From Atrichornis clamosus (lineage: Eukaryota; Chordata; Aves; Passeriformes; Menuridae), in the NCBI GenBank assembly GCA_013400975.1, contig WBMZ01012721.1, positions 1 through 64,000 on the forward strand: DNA of 64,000 nt, written 5' to 3'. A program made the position numbers and the translations under genes. Of the stretch, positions 11,501 through 25,762 are shown in pieces. Numbering within the stretch: position 1 is the stretch's first letter; every line of letters begins with the position of its first letter. The notes below the pieces were generated by a model. It did no database searches. It was not told where the DNA came from and was given only the letters and a program-made list of their open reading frames with translations.

Positions 11501-14500
11501 AAATACAGGTCTCCCTGTCCTGGCTTTATGGCCTGTCTGTTGTTAGATCACCTGGAAGGAGCTGAATCCACCACTGCTGTTAGTGTCGCAGACTGGCAGC
11601 AAAATGAGACTAGCAATGTGCTCTGTGCAATGTGCATACCACCCATGCATAGATGCATGTGCTGCTGCTGCTATGTAGCCCTTTTCTGCACCTTTCCCCC
11701 AGTATTTCAGTTGTTTAATGTATCTATTAATTTTCAAAGAGCAAGACGTAGAGAAATATTGCTCTTTGTGAGGAAACTGAAGCATGGCATTATGTGACCT
11801 TTTCCCAGTCTCTTCGCAGCTTGCTGATAGCGCAGAGAGCTGTTTTAGAGCTCCTTGTTCCCAGCTGTTTGTACTCCTGCTGTCACTGGCAATGCTGTTA
11901 ATCTGTGGGTGCTGCATTTGCCAGAGGGCTTTGGTGAGTGGGACAATTCACCGGGAGTTTGGCTGACACGGGGGTGTGTGTGGTCCTTGCGGAGGGGTGC
12001 CACAAACGTGCCATACTCAGACTTTGTTTGTTACTTACCTGTCTCAGGTTCAGGCTTGATGGCAATCCCACCTGCTTGTCAGGGCTGCATGTGATGGGGT
12101 GGCTGACAGCAGCCTGACTTGCTCCTGGTTCTGCCCTGGCTCCAGAGCCCTGCATGAATTTCTGCCCCCTGTAGACAGTCAAGGATTGCCAAGTTCTCAG
12201 AAAAGGCCATTCTTACCATGCTGACAGAGCAGAGCTTCAGCCCAGTACAGATCCCTTTGGGAGATTCCCTCTTTCTTCTGGCAGCTGGCCAGTGACACTG
12301 ATGCTTTTGTCCCTGTCCCCATTTCCTCCCTGTGACTGCAGCTTGGCCTCATGCTCACCTACTGTCGGAAATCACCTTTCTCCTGGGTGGTGTGTAGCTC
12401 CAGCTCTCTTTTTTTTTCCACAAGGTGCTGCCCTTCATCTGGAGTGGGAAAACTCACTCCTCGGCATCTGGATGAAAAGAGCAGAGAGCTGACCCGCTGT
12501 TGTGCCTCTCACTTGGAGAGCAGCTGCCAGCTGTGGTGGTTTCCAGTTACCAAATGGCTTTCCTAGTGACTGGAAAATCTTTGCAAATTTAGCAGTCCTG
12601 CGTCTGGGGCTGGGCAGGGACAAGCATGGCTGGGGCTGGTCCACAAGCACCAAGGCTCTGCAAGGGGCTGTGCAGCTCTGTCCCTGCTGGCAGCACCAGC
12701 TCCTTCGCTCACCATCAGCACAGAGGTAACCCTCGAGCAGCTCTGGCATCAGCACTCAGCCATTGCTGAGCAGACAGGTCAGTGACAAGATTAGGGCCAC
12801 CAGGACACAGCCCACGCCCGATGGGCACCACTGGTGCCTCCCTGGGACTTGGCCTGGAATATTGATCGGATCCAGGACAATGACAGGAGAAGACAGGCTT
12901 TTAGGAACTACTTTCTCTCCCAGCAACAGCATGGTTTCTCAACTTATCCCAATTAAAATAATGAATAAGGATGATTAATTTAACCAAAAATTTTGGGAGT
13001 ATTCTTTTAGTCATAGGAATCAGCCTCAGTAGCAACATTTTGTAAACAAGTCTCAAAAATAGGCTTCAGTCACCATGTTTATGTATCACTGTGGCCTGGA
13101 TTGCACTTGGCCTCCCTCCAGGAACCACTTGATATCCATGAGAGATTCCAAGAGGGAGATAATCCAGACTGTGCAGTGGTCACTGACACCACTCATTTGA
13201 CAAAAGGGATTTTTTTCTACCCTGTTCAAAGGAGGGAGATATATTTTATATTGATGGTCAGCAATAGCTGGAGAAACATTCCCCTCTTCAGCTGTTACAT
13301 GTGAATCTGAGCCCTAAAGAATTCTTGCAGGAAGATGGAATTCAGCACCACATAGTATTTGATTTTTAGGTGGTGTGACTCGACCTAAATACCCCCTTAT
13401 AAACCATAAATAACCTGCTTAATAGCATTAGGATTTTTGTGGTATCGTGTTCCCATAGCATGGCTTCAGGGTCATGCTGGCTTATTTTTGTGGTCATCTG
13501 ACAGGATGACTAAATTCTTTATCAAATCTGGTTTGCAGGTGAGTCTTGTGTTTCCTGATGCTCTTACCCTGGGTTCCCCAACACGTTCCAAATAATCGGT
13601 AGAAGGACTGGAGGGAACTGGACCACAAAGTGGATAGAGGTGCCACCTACCATCTATCACATATGGCCCTTTCCTGGCATGGTAGGACAAATCCTGCTGG
13701 TGTACACATTTCTTCCTGTAGGATATATTATCCTCATGGATCTCTTAGGAAGTGACTGCACCTTACAAAGCCCACGAAGGACCAGGACCTCTGCCTAACA
13801 AGCTAATCTCACTTCTGGGGAGTACATCTAGTGGTGGGAATCGATTCAAGATGACTAATTAGAAGCACTTACATCTCAGCTCTCAGCTTGCTCCCCTCTA
13901 CTGCATCTGAAGGTCATCTCAACAGTGAAGGATTCCAAAACTGGAAATTGGGAGTGCTTTGTTCTTGCCAGTTTTTAAATGCGGGCATTTCACATTTTCA
14001 GGTGAAACTGCAGGGTCCCTGCAACTTTGAAGACGCTTGAAATAGATTCCTGAGGAGAAAACACACAGTCTTCTTTCCCAGCCCTACCTGAACAGGGGGA
14101 ACACTGATTAATCTGCTGAGTTCATAGCACGAGCTAGATTGAGGTGTGAGAACATTATGTAAAGTGCCTTTGCTGGTTAAAGTCTGACAAAATGAAAACA
14201 GCCCAGTTCTGCTCAGAGAATGTGAAAGGTAAGAAAACAAGGCAGCTGAAGTGATTTCATGTCAAAGTTTTGTCGGGGAAATGAATGGGACTTCATACCT
14301 CTATTATTGAGGACTTTAAATTTCTAATCCCAGGGAATTTAATTTCTGGAAAACATGGTGATAAGGATAAAAAGGAGAAAAATTTGTCACCAAGTAGTGT
14401 GTTGTTCCATCAGTTGAGAATGGATACAGTGGGACTCAGTAGTGACCCAACAAGGAAATCAACCCACTGTGAGACTTAACACCAATGAGTGAAACAGGTT

Positions 14501-17500
14501 ATTAAGAAAAGCTGTTTGGTTTGGATTTTGGCTTGGTTTTTGTGGGTTGCTTTGGGGTTTCTTTTTGTTTATTTTGGTGGTTTGGGGGGTTTTCTAAGTC
14601 TGCACGGGTACTTCTGTGTCCTTTAAATAGGCTACTCCTTCAAACAGACTTGACCTCACAGTGAAAGCAAGCCAGTGACTTCTCATAGCTCAAGGTCTAA
14701 ATGTTGCCAAGAGATAAACTATTTATAAGCTTAACACCTGACTAGGTGTTAAATAGCTCTTGCTGATAAAACTTTTGGTGCAAAATTATCACTCCAGATT
14801 AAGACTGGACTGGAAACCCAAAGACCCGGAATGCTAGAAAGGATTCAGGCAGGATTTAAGATGCATTAAAAAAATTCTATTTAATGTATTTTCTCTATAG
14901 TTGTGTAACTCAGCAGGACTAGGGACTTTGGTAATAACAGACAGGTCCTTTACGTGCATGTAAACAACATAACGGTGAATTTATTTAAAAGAAAATCACC
15001 AATACGGCATTAAAACACAAAAGCATTTATCTACACCCAACAAGCTTTCTGCAAACTGGATCTATGTTTAACAGCCTCCACTGGATGGTGGCCCCCCTCC
15101 TTCTAATACAAATATTCCTTTGACTCCAGTATATTTGTTATAAAAGCAAGAGAAAAAAAATATCAAGGCTTGTTGGACTGATTTGCTTGTTTGGAGAAGC
15201 TGACAGAGCATAATTGACCTTAGACATGGTGGGGAGTTGGTCAGGGAGCAGGACTGTTTTCATTTTATAGTGTAATAAAAGTTTCAACATATCACAACCC
15301 TCTTGCATGGGGCTACAGGGGTCACAACCAGTTTGCTGAAAAACACTGAGTTATAAAACAGTTTAGAGCCTCTTCTACTGCAACTCTAATCCTCTAATAA
15401 AGAAGGGGAGAAGATCAGACTCTGTCATTCACAAAAGGGCAGAAGAAGAAGTTCAGGGCTGTCTCCCATCCATGCTGCTCCCATGCAAGCATGTACTGTG
15501 GAGCTGGTTCAGGACAAGATGCAGTCACCTGGAGGGAGAGAATCCAGCCATAGTCACACCCAAGCCCTGGGGCCTGAGGATGTGCCTGTGTGGTCTGAGA
15601 AAAGTGCTAAGCAAGGCCAATAGGCTGCAATTCGTCCAGCCAGGTTTCCTCAGGTTGGCTCCACCAGAGTGTTGTATGGTTGTGTGGAGCCAGGAGCAAA
15701 AGAGAGCTAATGATGGAAGTGGGAGGCAAGGGGGTCAGGAGGCTCAGGATCCTTACAGTCACTTTCAGCCCAGTCTGTGCTTGCAGTGCTAATGGGGTGT
15801 AGCTGTCCAAGCATCACTGCCCACTTCAGCAGGCTCAGCAGTCCTGCTGTCTGCGGTGCACGGCTGCTGCTGCGGGTCTGAGAGCTTCCTGTGCACAGGC
15901 ATGCTTGAGACCCCACCTTCCACAGCAAGCTCAGAACCAGATACTTTGTGAATCCTTTGAGCAACTTCATGTCTTCTTGGTCCACCCCAATTCCCAAGCG
16001 AACATCATCAATTAATTGTGGTGGTGCTGCTGACCTGCACTCTGCAGTCCTGACTTACTGTCTTTCCTAGCACGGTTGTACTGACAAGTTGAAGAATTCT
16101 GTCCCTTGTGCTGGTATCAGCTGGAGAAGTTTGTGCTCCTCGTTCCCAGCCATAAGGCAATGCAGATCCCAGGGTCACTGGGCTGCTGCTATTACAGAAG
16201 GGATCTGTGTCCCTCACCCTCTACCTGGCACTTAGTGCTGACCAGGCAGAGGCTCAGCCCCGTGAACGTGGGTCTGACCCAGTCCCTGCTGTTCCTGCCA
16301 TCAGCTGCAGCCCAGCACAGCCCTGCACAGCTGATTGCTGCCGACCACACCCAGCTCAGGAGCAAACCCAGCACTGCCAGTTGCTGCTATTACCGTGAAG
16401 GAGACAGCAGGTGCCTGAGAGTAACATTGACAGGCAACTTGTCACTGGTTTTCAGCAGGAAACGCTCATATACTTTGTATTTAGCAACTTTCCTCTCTAG
16501 CTTTTGCAGCCTGCAAAGAAGATGAAGAAACACACTAGACTATTTTAGAAGAGTTAGTTAGAACAGTAAGAATAAAAGATGTTGTTAAAGGGATCTTTCA
16601 GTATCAAAGGAGCTTTTAATTGTGTTATACCTCATGAAGAGAATTTCCACGATGTTGAAGGAGTACATAAAACAACTATCCTTTGAGGAGCAAATCCAGC
16701 AGTTCTGACAGTTCAGCCTCCCAGTGGTCTCCTGAAGTAATAGGAATGCTAATAACCATAATACATAATAATAGCAAGTATTAATGTCCTGTGGTACGAA
16801 AGGTTAATGAGATCTACTCCCAAATACTGCATGCAGTGTTCCCGAAAGGCAAACTTGGACCACACAGGTGCAGTAGGGAGGTCTGAGCAGAGCAGGGGAG
16901 CTGAGAGCCTGTCTGGAACAACGGGAACTTGGCTGGCTCACCGCTAGCGAGAAAGTATCCCGGAGTGGATACCAGTGCTTTCTATAAATAAAGCAAGGGC
17001 ATAACATCACGGAGAATGGAGAGCCAGATAAGCTAAAGGACAGCGTTGGCAGCAAAAGAAATAAAGGACCATGAGTCAATTCGAACAAATCTTGCAATCA
17101 GTGGAAAGAGGTCTTGAACAATATAGTACTGAGTGTAACAGGAGCTGGGGCTAGAGACATGTTGGACACCGTCCCTTTGCATCCTGTCATTGCAAGTTAC
17201 AGCCTCTTGAAAGCCCTCCAATGCTGGGGGTGCCTAAATAAGTCAGCACTCTCCCATCGGCACTGAGAGCCTCTGGGGAGCTGCAGGGCCTGTGTCACCA
17301 CGTGCCCAGCACTGCTCAGGCTGAGCAGCTTCATTCATTGCTCATCCCTGAGCACCATCCAAAGTGTCTGATCACCAGCTGATGTTCTGGAGGTTAAGCC
17401 TGGAGTGCTTCTCCCCATGGTCAAGAGCCACTGTATTTTAATCATGACTAGAGGAGAGGGAGACAACGCTCCGTCATCCACGTTTTACACAGCTGCTTTA

Positions 17501-19823
17501 CTGATACACAGGCTAGGTAACAGAGGTTCATCCCCACTGACTGCAGAAGGAACCTGAGCTCCCAGATTTCAAGTGCCCTTTGATTTTAAATCAGCATTTG
17601 TCTTGTCCAGCTCAGCAGTTCTTATTGCCTCTTAATGTGTTTAGCCCAGATTTCCTTGCTCCTTTTTAATGGGTCTCATTATATTCTGAATGAGGATTGT
17701 ACACAGTGTTTACTAACAACAGCAAGAGGACAAGACTTAAAGATGCAATGAGTTCCTTTTAGCACCTTGCTCCTATTACCAATACTGCATTATTGTGCTA
17801 ATTTATTTTGCTAACTGAATAGAGGAAACAACTGAGATGCACGAAGTTGGATGAAACCACGTGCAGTCAGAGGCAGCCCTATGTTGCAGTCTGATATTGT
17901 AGCAGGGGGAGCTTAGCCCTTACCTGAATCAATTTTTCAAGCTCTGCTACCAGTTTATTTTTCTCTGCCTCTGCCATTTCATACAATTCTACTTCTGCTT
18001 GGTAGTTTGTGCTGCCTCATTTCCTCTTCCCACTGTTAGTCTTAAAAAAAATTATGAAAATTAAAAGCTTGATTCCCATTCTGGCACAAGAGAAACAAAA
18101 TGCTGTATTTAACAGGTGGATGAGGCACCCCACCCAGGGACTTGGCAAACTGCTAGATTCTCCAGTGTCCTGGATAGAATTATTAGCTTCCAGCAAATCA
18201 ATTCTCAAACAGTTGAAGAGTTCACACTGGGAATGGAGCACGGGGAGGACTTTTATGTAATAACTGGCCCCAGTGTCATTGGTAAACCCAACCCAAAGGA
18301 TTTACAGCATAAGCAAAGATGAAGCCTGTAGTCCATGCAGGCTGCAGCACTGACTCACGTGTCTTGGTAAATGATGGAAATTACTCCTGCCACTGCATTG
18401 GGATGTCCCCCAGAGAGACAGTGAGCACACTACTCTCCCTTGGAGAAAGATTATAATTTGAAGCAATTCCCCTGCTCCAGTGGACTATGCCTGTTGCTTA
18501 AATGTCCTACTGATTGCAGCCTTAGTGAATGTGCAAACACTGCCCATGAACAGCCAGAAGAGAGTCACAAAGGGATGAAGCAAAGCCCTTATGCCAGGGC
18601 TCTGCTCTCCTAGCACAGAGGAGGTGTGCTTACATTTTGATGTGCTTGGTGGTCAGCTCTGCTCTCCACTGACACAGTTTTCATCCTCACTGGAATTTCT
18701 TGCATCTTGGCAATGAGCTCTGCTGTGACACAATCAACTCTGACCTCTCTTTAGAAGTGGAGTCTTCTGGAGCATATTTGCATTGATTTCCAGCATTTTG
18801 CTGGGAGCCTCTCAACAGCACTGGCTTTGCAAGCCAGTAAAGGCACACAGCAATTCTCCTTGCACCTGCATAAAGTCAAGGCAGAGTAGAATATCTCCTT
18901 GTTCTAAAGCTGGCTGAGATATCAGGTTCCACCTCCTCACCCTTGTAGTACAGTCATACACTTTATGTGGTGACCACAAACCTGACCAGGAGTGCAACAG
19001 TTTCAAGAAATCTCTTCTTTGTGAAAGCAAACCATGAGACTTCCTCTGTGCATCCAAGGAGCCACCATGAGTCAGCTGTAAGTCACCAAGGCTTCGTTCA
19101 GTCCAGACTTGGACTCTCTCTGTTGGCAGGGAACACCACCAAAGTGGGATAAGGTGTTTGCATCAGCCAGGAAATTACTCAACTGACATGTTTTTTAAAA
19201 ATTAGCATTACTTATTTGCCAGCAAAGACTGACCAGGCAAAAACTTTCGTTAGATTTCAGTCAATGATATGTCTTTTCTTTAGATGATATTCCTAGTTAA
19301 AAATTTTTTTTGTTGAGACATTATTTAATTCTTTGGCCAAGTCATAAGCTCAATGGTGCTGATGCAAATTAAAAGGGAATTGCTTGCATTTGTTGGTGTT
19401 ATAATCAGGTTAGTTAGAAGAGATGAGGGCAGGATGCATCTACTCGTCTCTAGTAGATTTGTCCTGAGCATACTAAATGCAGTGTTGGCTTGAAAAGATC
19501 GTTAAAAATTTATTAATTGATGACAGGGGAAGTTAAATATTCTGATTTTTATGTAGCTTGATTGGTTTCAAAGCAATTACGGTACTTGGAAAGTTTTATT
19601 TTATGAAGCAAGGTCATTTCAGTATTATTTGTTATTTCAACATTTCTTTTAAGTTCTATATTAAATTAAATGGAAATGTAACATGAAATCGGATGTATTT
19701 TATAAGATTTTGCTTTTAAATTAAAGATTACACTGCATGTTTGAAAACTGATCAAGAATTTGCTTCTGGAATCAGACGTTGTATGAAAAATACCACCTTG
19801 CAGTGGTAAGATTTTTTTCCTAG
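8563..19823. other. Long non-coding stretch, no gene recognised
   Basis: Over 11 kb without a recognisable exon, RNA gene or well-preserved repeat. Small low-complexity runs occur, including CA-rich DNA at 8630-8650, T-runs near 12408, and G/T-rich DNA at 14512-14595. Frames of up to about 140 codons exist on both strands, but none shows a family motif or exon-like boundaries. Confidence 0.55.
14512..14595. repeat. G/T-rich low-complexity run
   Basis: Imperfect TTTGG/TTGGTTT repetition over about 80 bp. It looks like simple low-complexity DNA and I assign no function. Confidence 0.6.
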
Positions 19824-19988
19824 CACAGATTAGCTGTCAGTTAGAGCATGGTGCTAATAATGCCAAAGTTGTGGATTCCATCCCTGTATGGGCCATTCAC
19901 TTCAGAGTTGGACTTGATGATCCTTGTGGGTCCCTTCCCAGTCAGAATATTCAGTGATTCCATGATTCTCAATTCTGTGATCCTGATA
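19824..19988 (+). mobile_element. tRNA-Ile-derived SINE with CR1-like tail (TguSINE1-like)
   Basis: The 5' part (to about 19893) matches tRNA-Ile: 'ttagagcatggtgctaataa' spans the D-arm to an AAT anticodon, and it ends in a tgggcca acceptor. A decayed B box, GGATTCCATCC, lies at 19873-19883. No 3' CCA or terminator follows; the sequence continues into a CR1-like 3' tail ('gatgatccttgtgggtccc', then gattc-type repeats). This head-tail structure matches the passerine SINE TguSINE1 as I know it. The changes from the tRNA consensus, mostly at CpG positions, indicate an old, inactive copy. It is the best lineage marker in the window. Confidence 0.8.
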
Positions 19989-22900
19989 ATAGCAATGGTG
20001 TGCGGTGCATTGTGGTGGCGTACAATCACACAGCTCTGCCTGGCAGTGCACGATAGCAAAGGGTTGTGCTGAGATGGAGAGGAGTCTCTTTCATTGCTCT
20101 GGCATCAGCGGTTTCAATGCCAAAGGGGTTTTGTTCCGAGTTTTGTTTAGAGATGACGGTACTTTGAGATGTTCTGCATGTAAAATGAGTGGGTGTTTTT
20201 ATAAAAATATATATCTCAGTGGGCAGGGCTCCTTATGAAGACAAATTGGACTAAATACAGACTGAGGGAATATAAAACAGACCTGTCCAGCTTCCTGACA
20301 AGTTGGTGCAAAGATTATACTTTAGGATTGCACACAGGGGCCAGGCAGCAAATACATGGCATCATATTGCACAATGGAGAAAGGCAGGGTTTCCAACAAG
20401 AAGATTCAACACAGAAATTACCAACATGACAACGTTTGTATTGCACTTTTCTTTAGCATTGCTGTTTAACTCCAAAGATTTGAAATTTTATAAATTTGTG
20501 AGCCCAATCTGATAGACAAGATTGACATGTATTTATTAGTATAATTCAGAGTGTGATGGTTTTTGGAATGGATCTTTGGTATGGATGGATCCTAAACATT
20601 TCCTGAGAATTTTCTTCAAATTAAATATTTGTTCTGCCAGCTCTGCAGAGATTAATTCAATGGGCACAACTGTTGGAATACTGGAGAAAGTACCTGGTTC
20701 TCATTGATTTTACAAACAGGAAAATGAGATGTGGGCCCAGCTACAGATTTCCACTGGGTACAGAAGAAGCCTGGCAGATATATGAAAAATGAGGCTTCTA
20801 TTTCAGGATTAGAGTTTTACAAAATGTCTTAAGTGGTGTTATGCATTTGATGTTTTTTACAGTTATAATGTCTGGAAGTCTGGAGTGTTTTATTACTGGG
20901 GGTGAAGGTCTTTGAAGGCAAACTGCAAGAGAATGGTTGTGAAATGTGCAAAACTAATGAGCGTGTCTGGTATGTTGCTGATTCGTTTGAAGAGATACTC
21001 TATCAGAAAGAAATGCTGCCAACACACATGGCAAGGACTGTGCCTCTTGAACCTTTTGCACCATTTTGAAAAGGCTGGTGAACAAGTCAGCTCCATGGAA
21101 GCAGCCAAGCAACCAGGTTTGTGCAGAAACTTAGATAAAGCAGGTCAATGCATGTATTTGCCACAGCTCTGTACTATGTAAATGGATACCACAGTGGTGG
21201 GCACATTACAGCTGAGGGATGGATTAGATGGACTCAATGCGTGAGCAGCAGCTGCACAGACTGTTTCCCAGATGTGTCCTAAGCTTTTCTGGGGCTGAGT
21301 CAAACAGTTGTGCACATGTGTCCTATTATGCATGGCGTTGTTCTCTCTTTTTATTGACTCCATATTATTTGCTATAAATTCTGATTTTGCAACGATGAAT
21401 CACTTCTCTGCCTTCTACAATCTCCCTTCCCCATGTAGCAAAACAGATGTAACTTCAGTCAGTGCTTACTGACATCATCCCTATTTGTTTTTATGTTCTG
21501 GGATGCCACCCATGAATGTATAACATAAGTTTACAGATAGAGTGCTCAGGTAGAGGTACAGGAGAGTTGCTACTCAATCTTTCCACTGAGCAGAGAGGAG
21601 CTGAAGGGAGCCACATTCCCTCAGCAGCCTTAGCCATGTCCAGGCAGAGATAGTGGCCAGGTAATCACGGACCTCAAGGCCTGTCCTGGCATATATTTCT
21701 TCTGCATACCACTATGCAGAGATCTGCCAACTCATCCTAACACCCTTATCTGGAAAATATCCCTTCCTTGCTGCTTGTAAGACCTTGGGGAAACTTTCAG
21801 CCTGAAAGCTTCTAAATCAACTGAAAAAAATTCAATATAATCAGTTCCATGGATAGCTTCAAAATACAAATGCTACAAATAGAAATGGAGGGTTGGCATT
21901 AGATTTCTTTGATTTTTCAGAAGGTGTTTGACTTTCTTGGTGCTGTCCTTTATTCACACAGTTTCTAGTCCTCTCTCTCCATCTGTGGTGCCTCCATGCA
22001 TATTTACTGCAGCGTGTGCAGAGGTACACAAATTTTATCTTTTTCTTTTTTTAAATCTTCCTCCCAAAGGTAGTTGCCTCAGCAGTATTTTGTTTCATTT
22101 GCACAGCAAAGTGATTTTTTCCCCTATGAAAGAAGCAAGAGGTGCTTCTTTCCCATGCTTATCTCTGGTTTATGCCATTTTAGTTATATATAATTGTAGC
22201 TTTATTTTAATGTAATTTCGTTTGGTTCTCTGATAATATACATACTGTGCTGGTAACCTTTATGATGATTTTTTCCTGAGGATGCTTAGCCAGTACAGAA
22301 CTCTGATCTGTCCGCTCAGGATAGTAAAGAAACAGAAACATATATTTCCTACAATAAACTCTTTTTTCTGCTTGCTGCAATTCAGCCTAACCACCTGCTC
22401 AACGCACACCAATTATTTTATATTTCGATGCCTTGCTCAGACAGAGTGGTGGACTCTGTGCATTGGGTCCTTTCCAGGTCTATTTGCAATTGTGGATGTC
22501 AGTAAATTACCCTGAACCATACGGGATCAGCAGAGAGTTTCTCACTCAACTCCAAAGAGCCTGAAGTCTTTTTGCCTGTTTCTTATCAGACATAGGATAT
22601 TGGTCTGGACCTCAAAAAGGAAAAGTGTTAATGTGCCATGAGAACTTCATATTGCAAGTCCGTGTGTGCCATTTGTGTGTCATGTTATTTCACAGACCTG
22701 AGGCACAGTTTTAAAAATGTCTTGATGGAACATACCTGCCTCTCCCTGACGTGATGGTCGTGCTCCTTGGTCTGAGCACTACCTACTTTGGAAACTAGTG
22801 AGTACAGTCCCACTAAAATAATCAGGAATGAACTGACTTATGGTACTTAAAGATCTGCTTGCTCTTATAAATAAATGCAAAAATCAAAATCTGTGTTCCC

Positions 22901-25740
22901 TGCCTGCATTTGTCAGTTTTCCAGCATACAGTGAAGAACATAAGGACAGATATTGGTAATGCCTGGTTGATCTATTCTTTCTTTGCATATTTATCTGTGT
23001 TGTTTCCATGTGTTATGAGACTCTCGGGGGTTTTGACTGATGGCTTTGTCCTCACTTAGTCCAGTGTGACTCCATCAGCTTTCCTGGTACTGAACCAATA
23101 TACCTGAGCATACCACCAAACGAATATTGGTTCCCATGCTTTGTTACACAGATGTGATGCAGAGCAGAAACAAACTGATCCTGAGGCCAAACATGTGGTA
23201 TGGATTGTGATTACGAAGGTCAGTAATGAGGAGAGCACCCTTCACTTACTCCAGTGGTTTCTGGTAAATCCTCCTTTTTTCTCCGCTTTAAAAAAAAAAT
23301 TTTATGAAACACTCCATTCCTCTTCATATCCTAAGCAGTGAACCAATAGCCACACATGTTTCATAGAACTGGTGAAAATTTACACTATCAATCACTTTTT
23401 TTGGGGATAGGAGTGTTTTGCCAGACACAAATGTCTCAAGCTCTGCTGCTGCCATGTGCTGCCTAGGCTGCCCCAGCGAGTCTCCCGGCACATTCAGTAA
23501 GAGCTGCTGCCTGCAAAAGTGAGGTCTTGGTGCATGTATGAGGTTCTGGATTTTTTTTTTTTTACTTTGACTGTATTTTAAAGCTAACCACAAGCTTTTC
23601 CTGTGCAACCTGAACTCTTTGTTTCCAGCATGCCCCAGATCATTTCCGTATCACTCAGGGCTGGGCTGGTGCCTGCAGCCTGGCTTTCCCCTCGGGCCTG
23701 CACAGTGCCAGCACAACCTGGGGAGTGAGGTCCCTGCTCCCGGTGTCCCAACCACATGTGGGTCTTCACTGCTACACAGCAAGAGGTTGTCAGAAATTTG
23801 ACAACAATAGCATAGGCATGTGCTATTTGAGGCTCTAGGACTTGTTGCTTCAAAATGTCACAGAGAGAAAAAATTTAGCAAGATTAAAATTTGGGTTCAG
23901 TGTTACATGAAAACAAAGACTACTGAGGAGTAAATAACCAAAAAAATATTTGGAAGGGTTGCAAAATGCCAAGTTTTGAAGATTTAAGCTAGTCACCATT
24001 AACTGGCAGAATGTCTCTGAGAGGAACTATTTATCCTGAACAAAGTTTCTTGCAAATGCTCCCAAAATACCGCTGTCAGAGTCAGCCTATAGGGTCCACT
24101 TAAGCTGACCACTGGCCTGATTGATTTTTAGGTGGCAAGTCACAGAAAATAAGATTATATCAGAGGTTAGTCCGTGACACATAGCAGTGACAACAACTAA
24201 CGTGACAGATATGATGTATAATTGCAGCAGAGAAAGCAAAACCATTTAAATGAAAAATAGAACATGTCAACCAAGAAATGACTCAGTCTTTGCAGCATTT
24301 TAAGGACAATAGCTCCGACATTCTGCATGCACCCGCTTCACTCATTGTGTGAATAGTTTAAGACACCTTATCTTGTCTCACAATCTCAGGTCAAAAGGAA
24401 ATCACTCATTAAAGGAAAAAATGGTGAACATGATTTAAGCAGTTTTTAAGGGTGTTGTGCTGTCATCCCTGTGCTTTGGTATCCAGAGAGCAAGCACAAA
24501 GTAGATGGATACAAGTCCCTACACTGACACGGTGTTGTTCCTCGCTCTGTTCCCAAGGGACTGACCCACGTGGGGGTGAGAGTTTTTGCTGAGGACACCA
24601 GACAGTACCCACTGTAGCCCATGCTGTGGTTGATCACCCTGGCCCCAGACTGAGCCTGCACAGGCTCCCATCAGCTATTGGACAACTGTCAGGTACTGGC
24701 CCCTCCATTTGGGCTGGACCAGCTTTAGCCTAGTGACCCAGGGAACTGTTTGTATCCCATTTCTAGTGCTTTGAAACAAAACCCTGCCCTTGCTCAGCTG
24801 CCACCGGCACTCCCCCAGTGCTTGCTCAGCAGCCCTACACCCTGCCCTGGTGCTCTCAGGGCACCCTGATCACCAGCTGATTTGCACATTACGGCTGTTG
24901 GCTCCTCCATTTGGTGGTCAGCAACATTCAGCATTTTCTGTCCTGGTGACCTCTCCCCCACCAGACCGTAGGGACACAAGTGGAGCTGGGGCCCTGTAAG
25001 GATGTTTCCCCAGCAAGGAGCCAGGGAGGCTGCCAGCTGCTCTACCTGGAGCACTCAGCATTGAAGGCACCACCCACACATGGCTGAGGCACCTGCAGCC
25101 CCACCAATCAAGGCCTGGTGAAAACACCCTAGCCTTTCATTATCAGCAAGGTGGATCTAGATAAACGCCAAAGAACAGAAGCACGGCAGCTGCTCAAATA
25201 GAGAAAATACAATCTGCTTATTGTTACAGCTCTCAGTGACATCACAACAGCTTGGCTGAAATTCAGCTCTTTACTCCAGCCTTCATCTGTGCTGTTGTGT
25301 TGTTCTCATTGTATCCATAAAGGTGTTAGATAGATTTTCAAATCTCACTTTTTGGTTTTGACACTTGTAGAGCAGGCGTAGTTTTTCCTGTGCTTAAGTT
25401 TTCCATGGAGCTATGACACAGCTCAAGGAAGTTAATGATGCTTATTTTGGAGATCTGGGTCTCCCCAATTCAGTCACATTGGTTGGTGTTATGTAGCCTT
25501 GCTGTAGCTGATGTATGTAGCAAGCTATTTCTTTACTGTGAAAGAATCTGTCCTCTTTTAGGCTTAGGTGGAAGTTTTAACAGCCATTTAACTCTGCACT
25601 TAAGGAATGAGAGATCTCACTTTAGTGGGAAAAACCTCTTTTCACAATTTCACTCTAATGTACTTATTCACATCAATTTTTAAGATTATCTGAGCTGTCT
25701 TACCTATATTACTATGGCACAGTACTTACTACTTGATTTA

Positions 25741-25762
25741 AAAAAAAAGAGAGAGAGAGAAC
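25741..25762. repeat. A-run/(GA)n microsatellite
   Basis: A homopolymeric A run passes into six GA units and then ends. It is a short simple-sequence repeat. Confidence 0.85.

Noticed and set aside
19824..19893. tRNA-Ile gene
   Set aside because: The A and B boxes are decayed, there is no terminator, and the sequence runs straight into a CR1-like tail. It is a SINE head.
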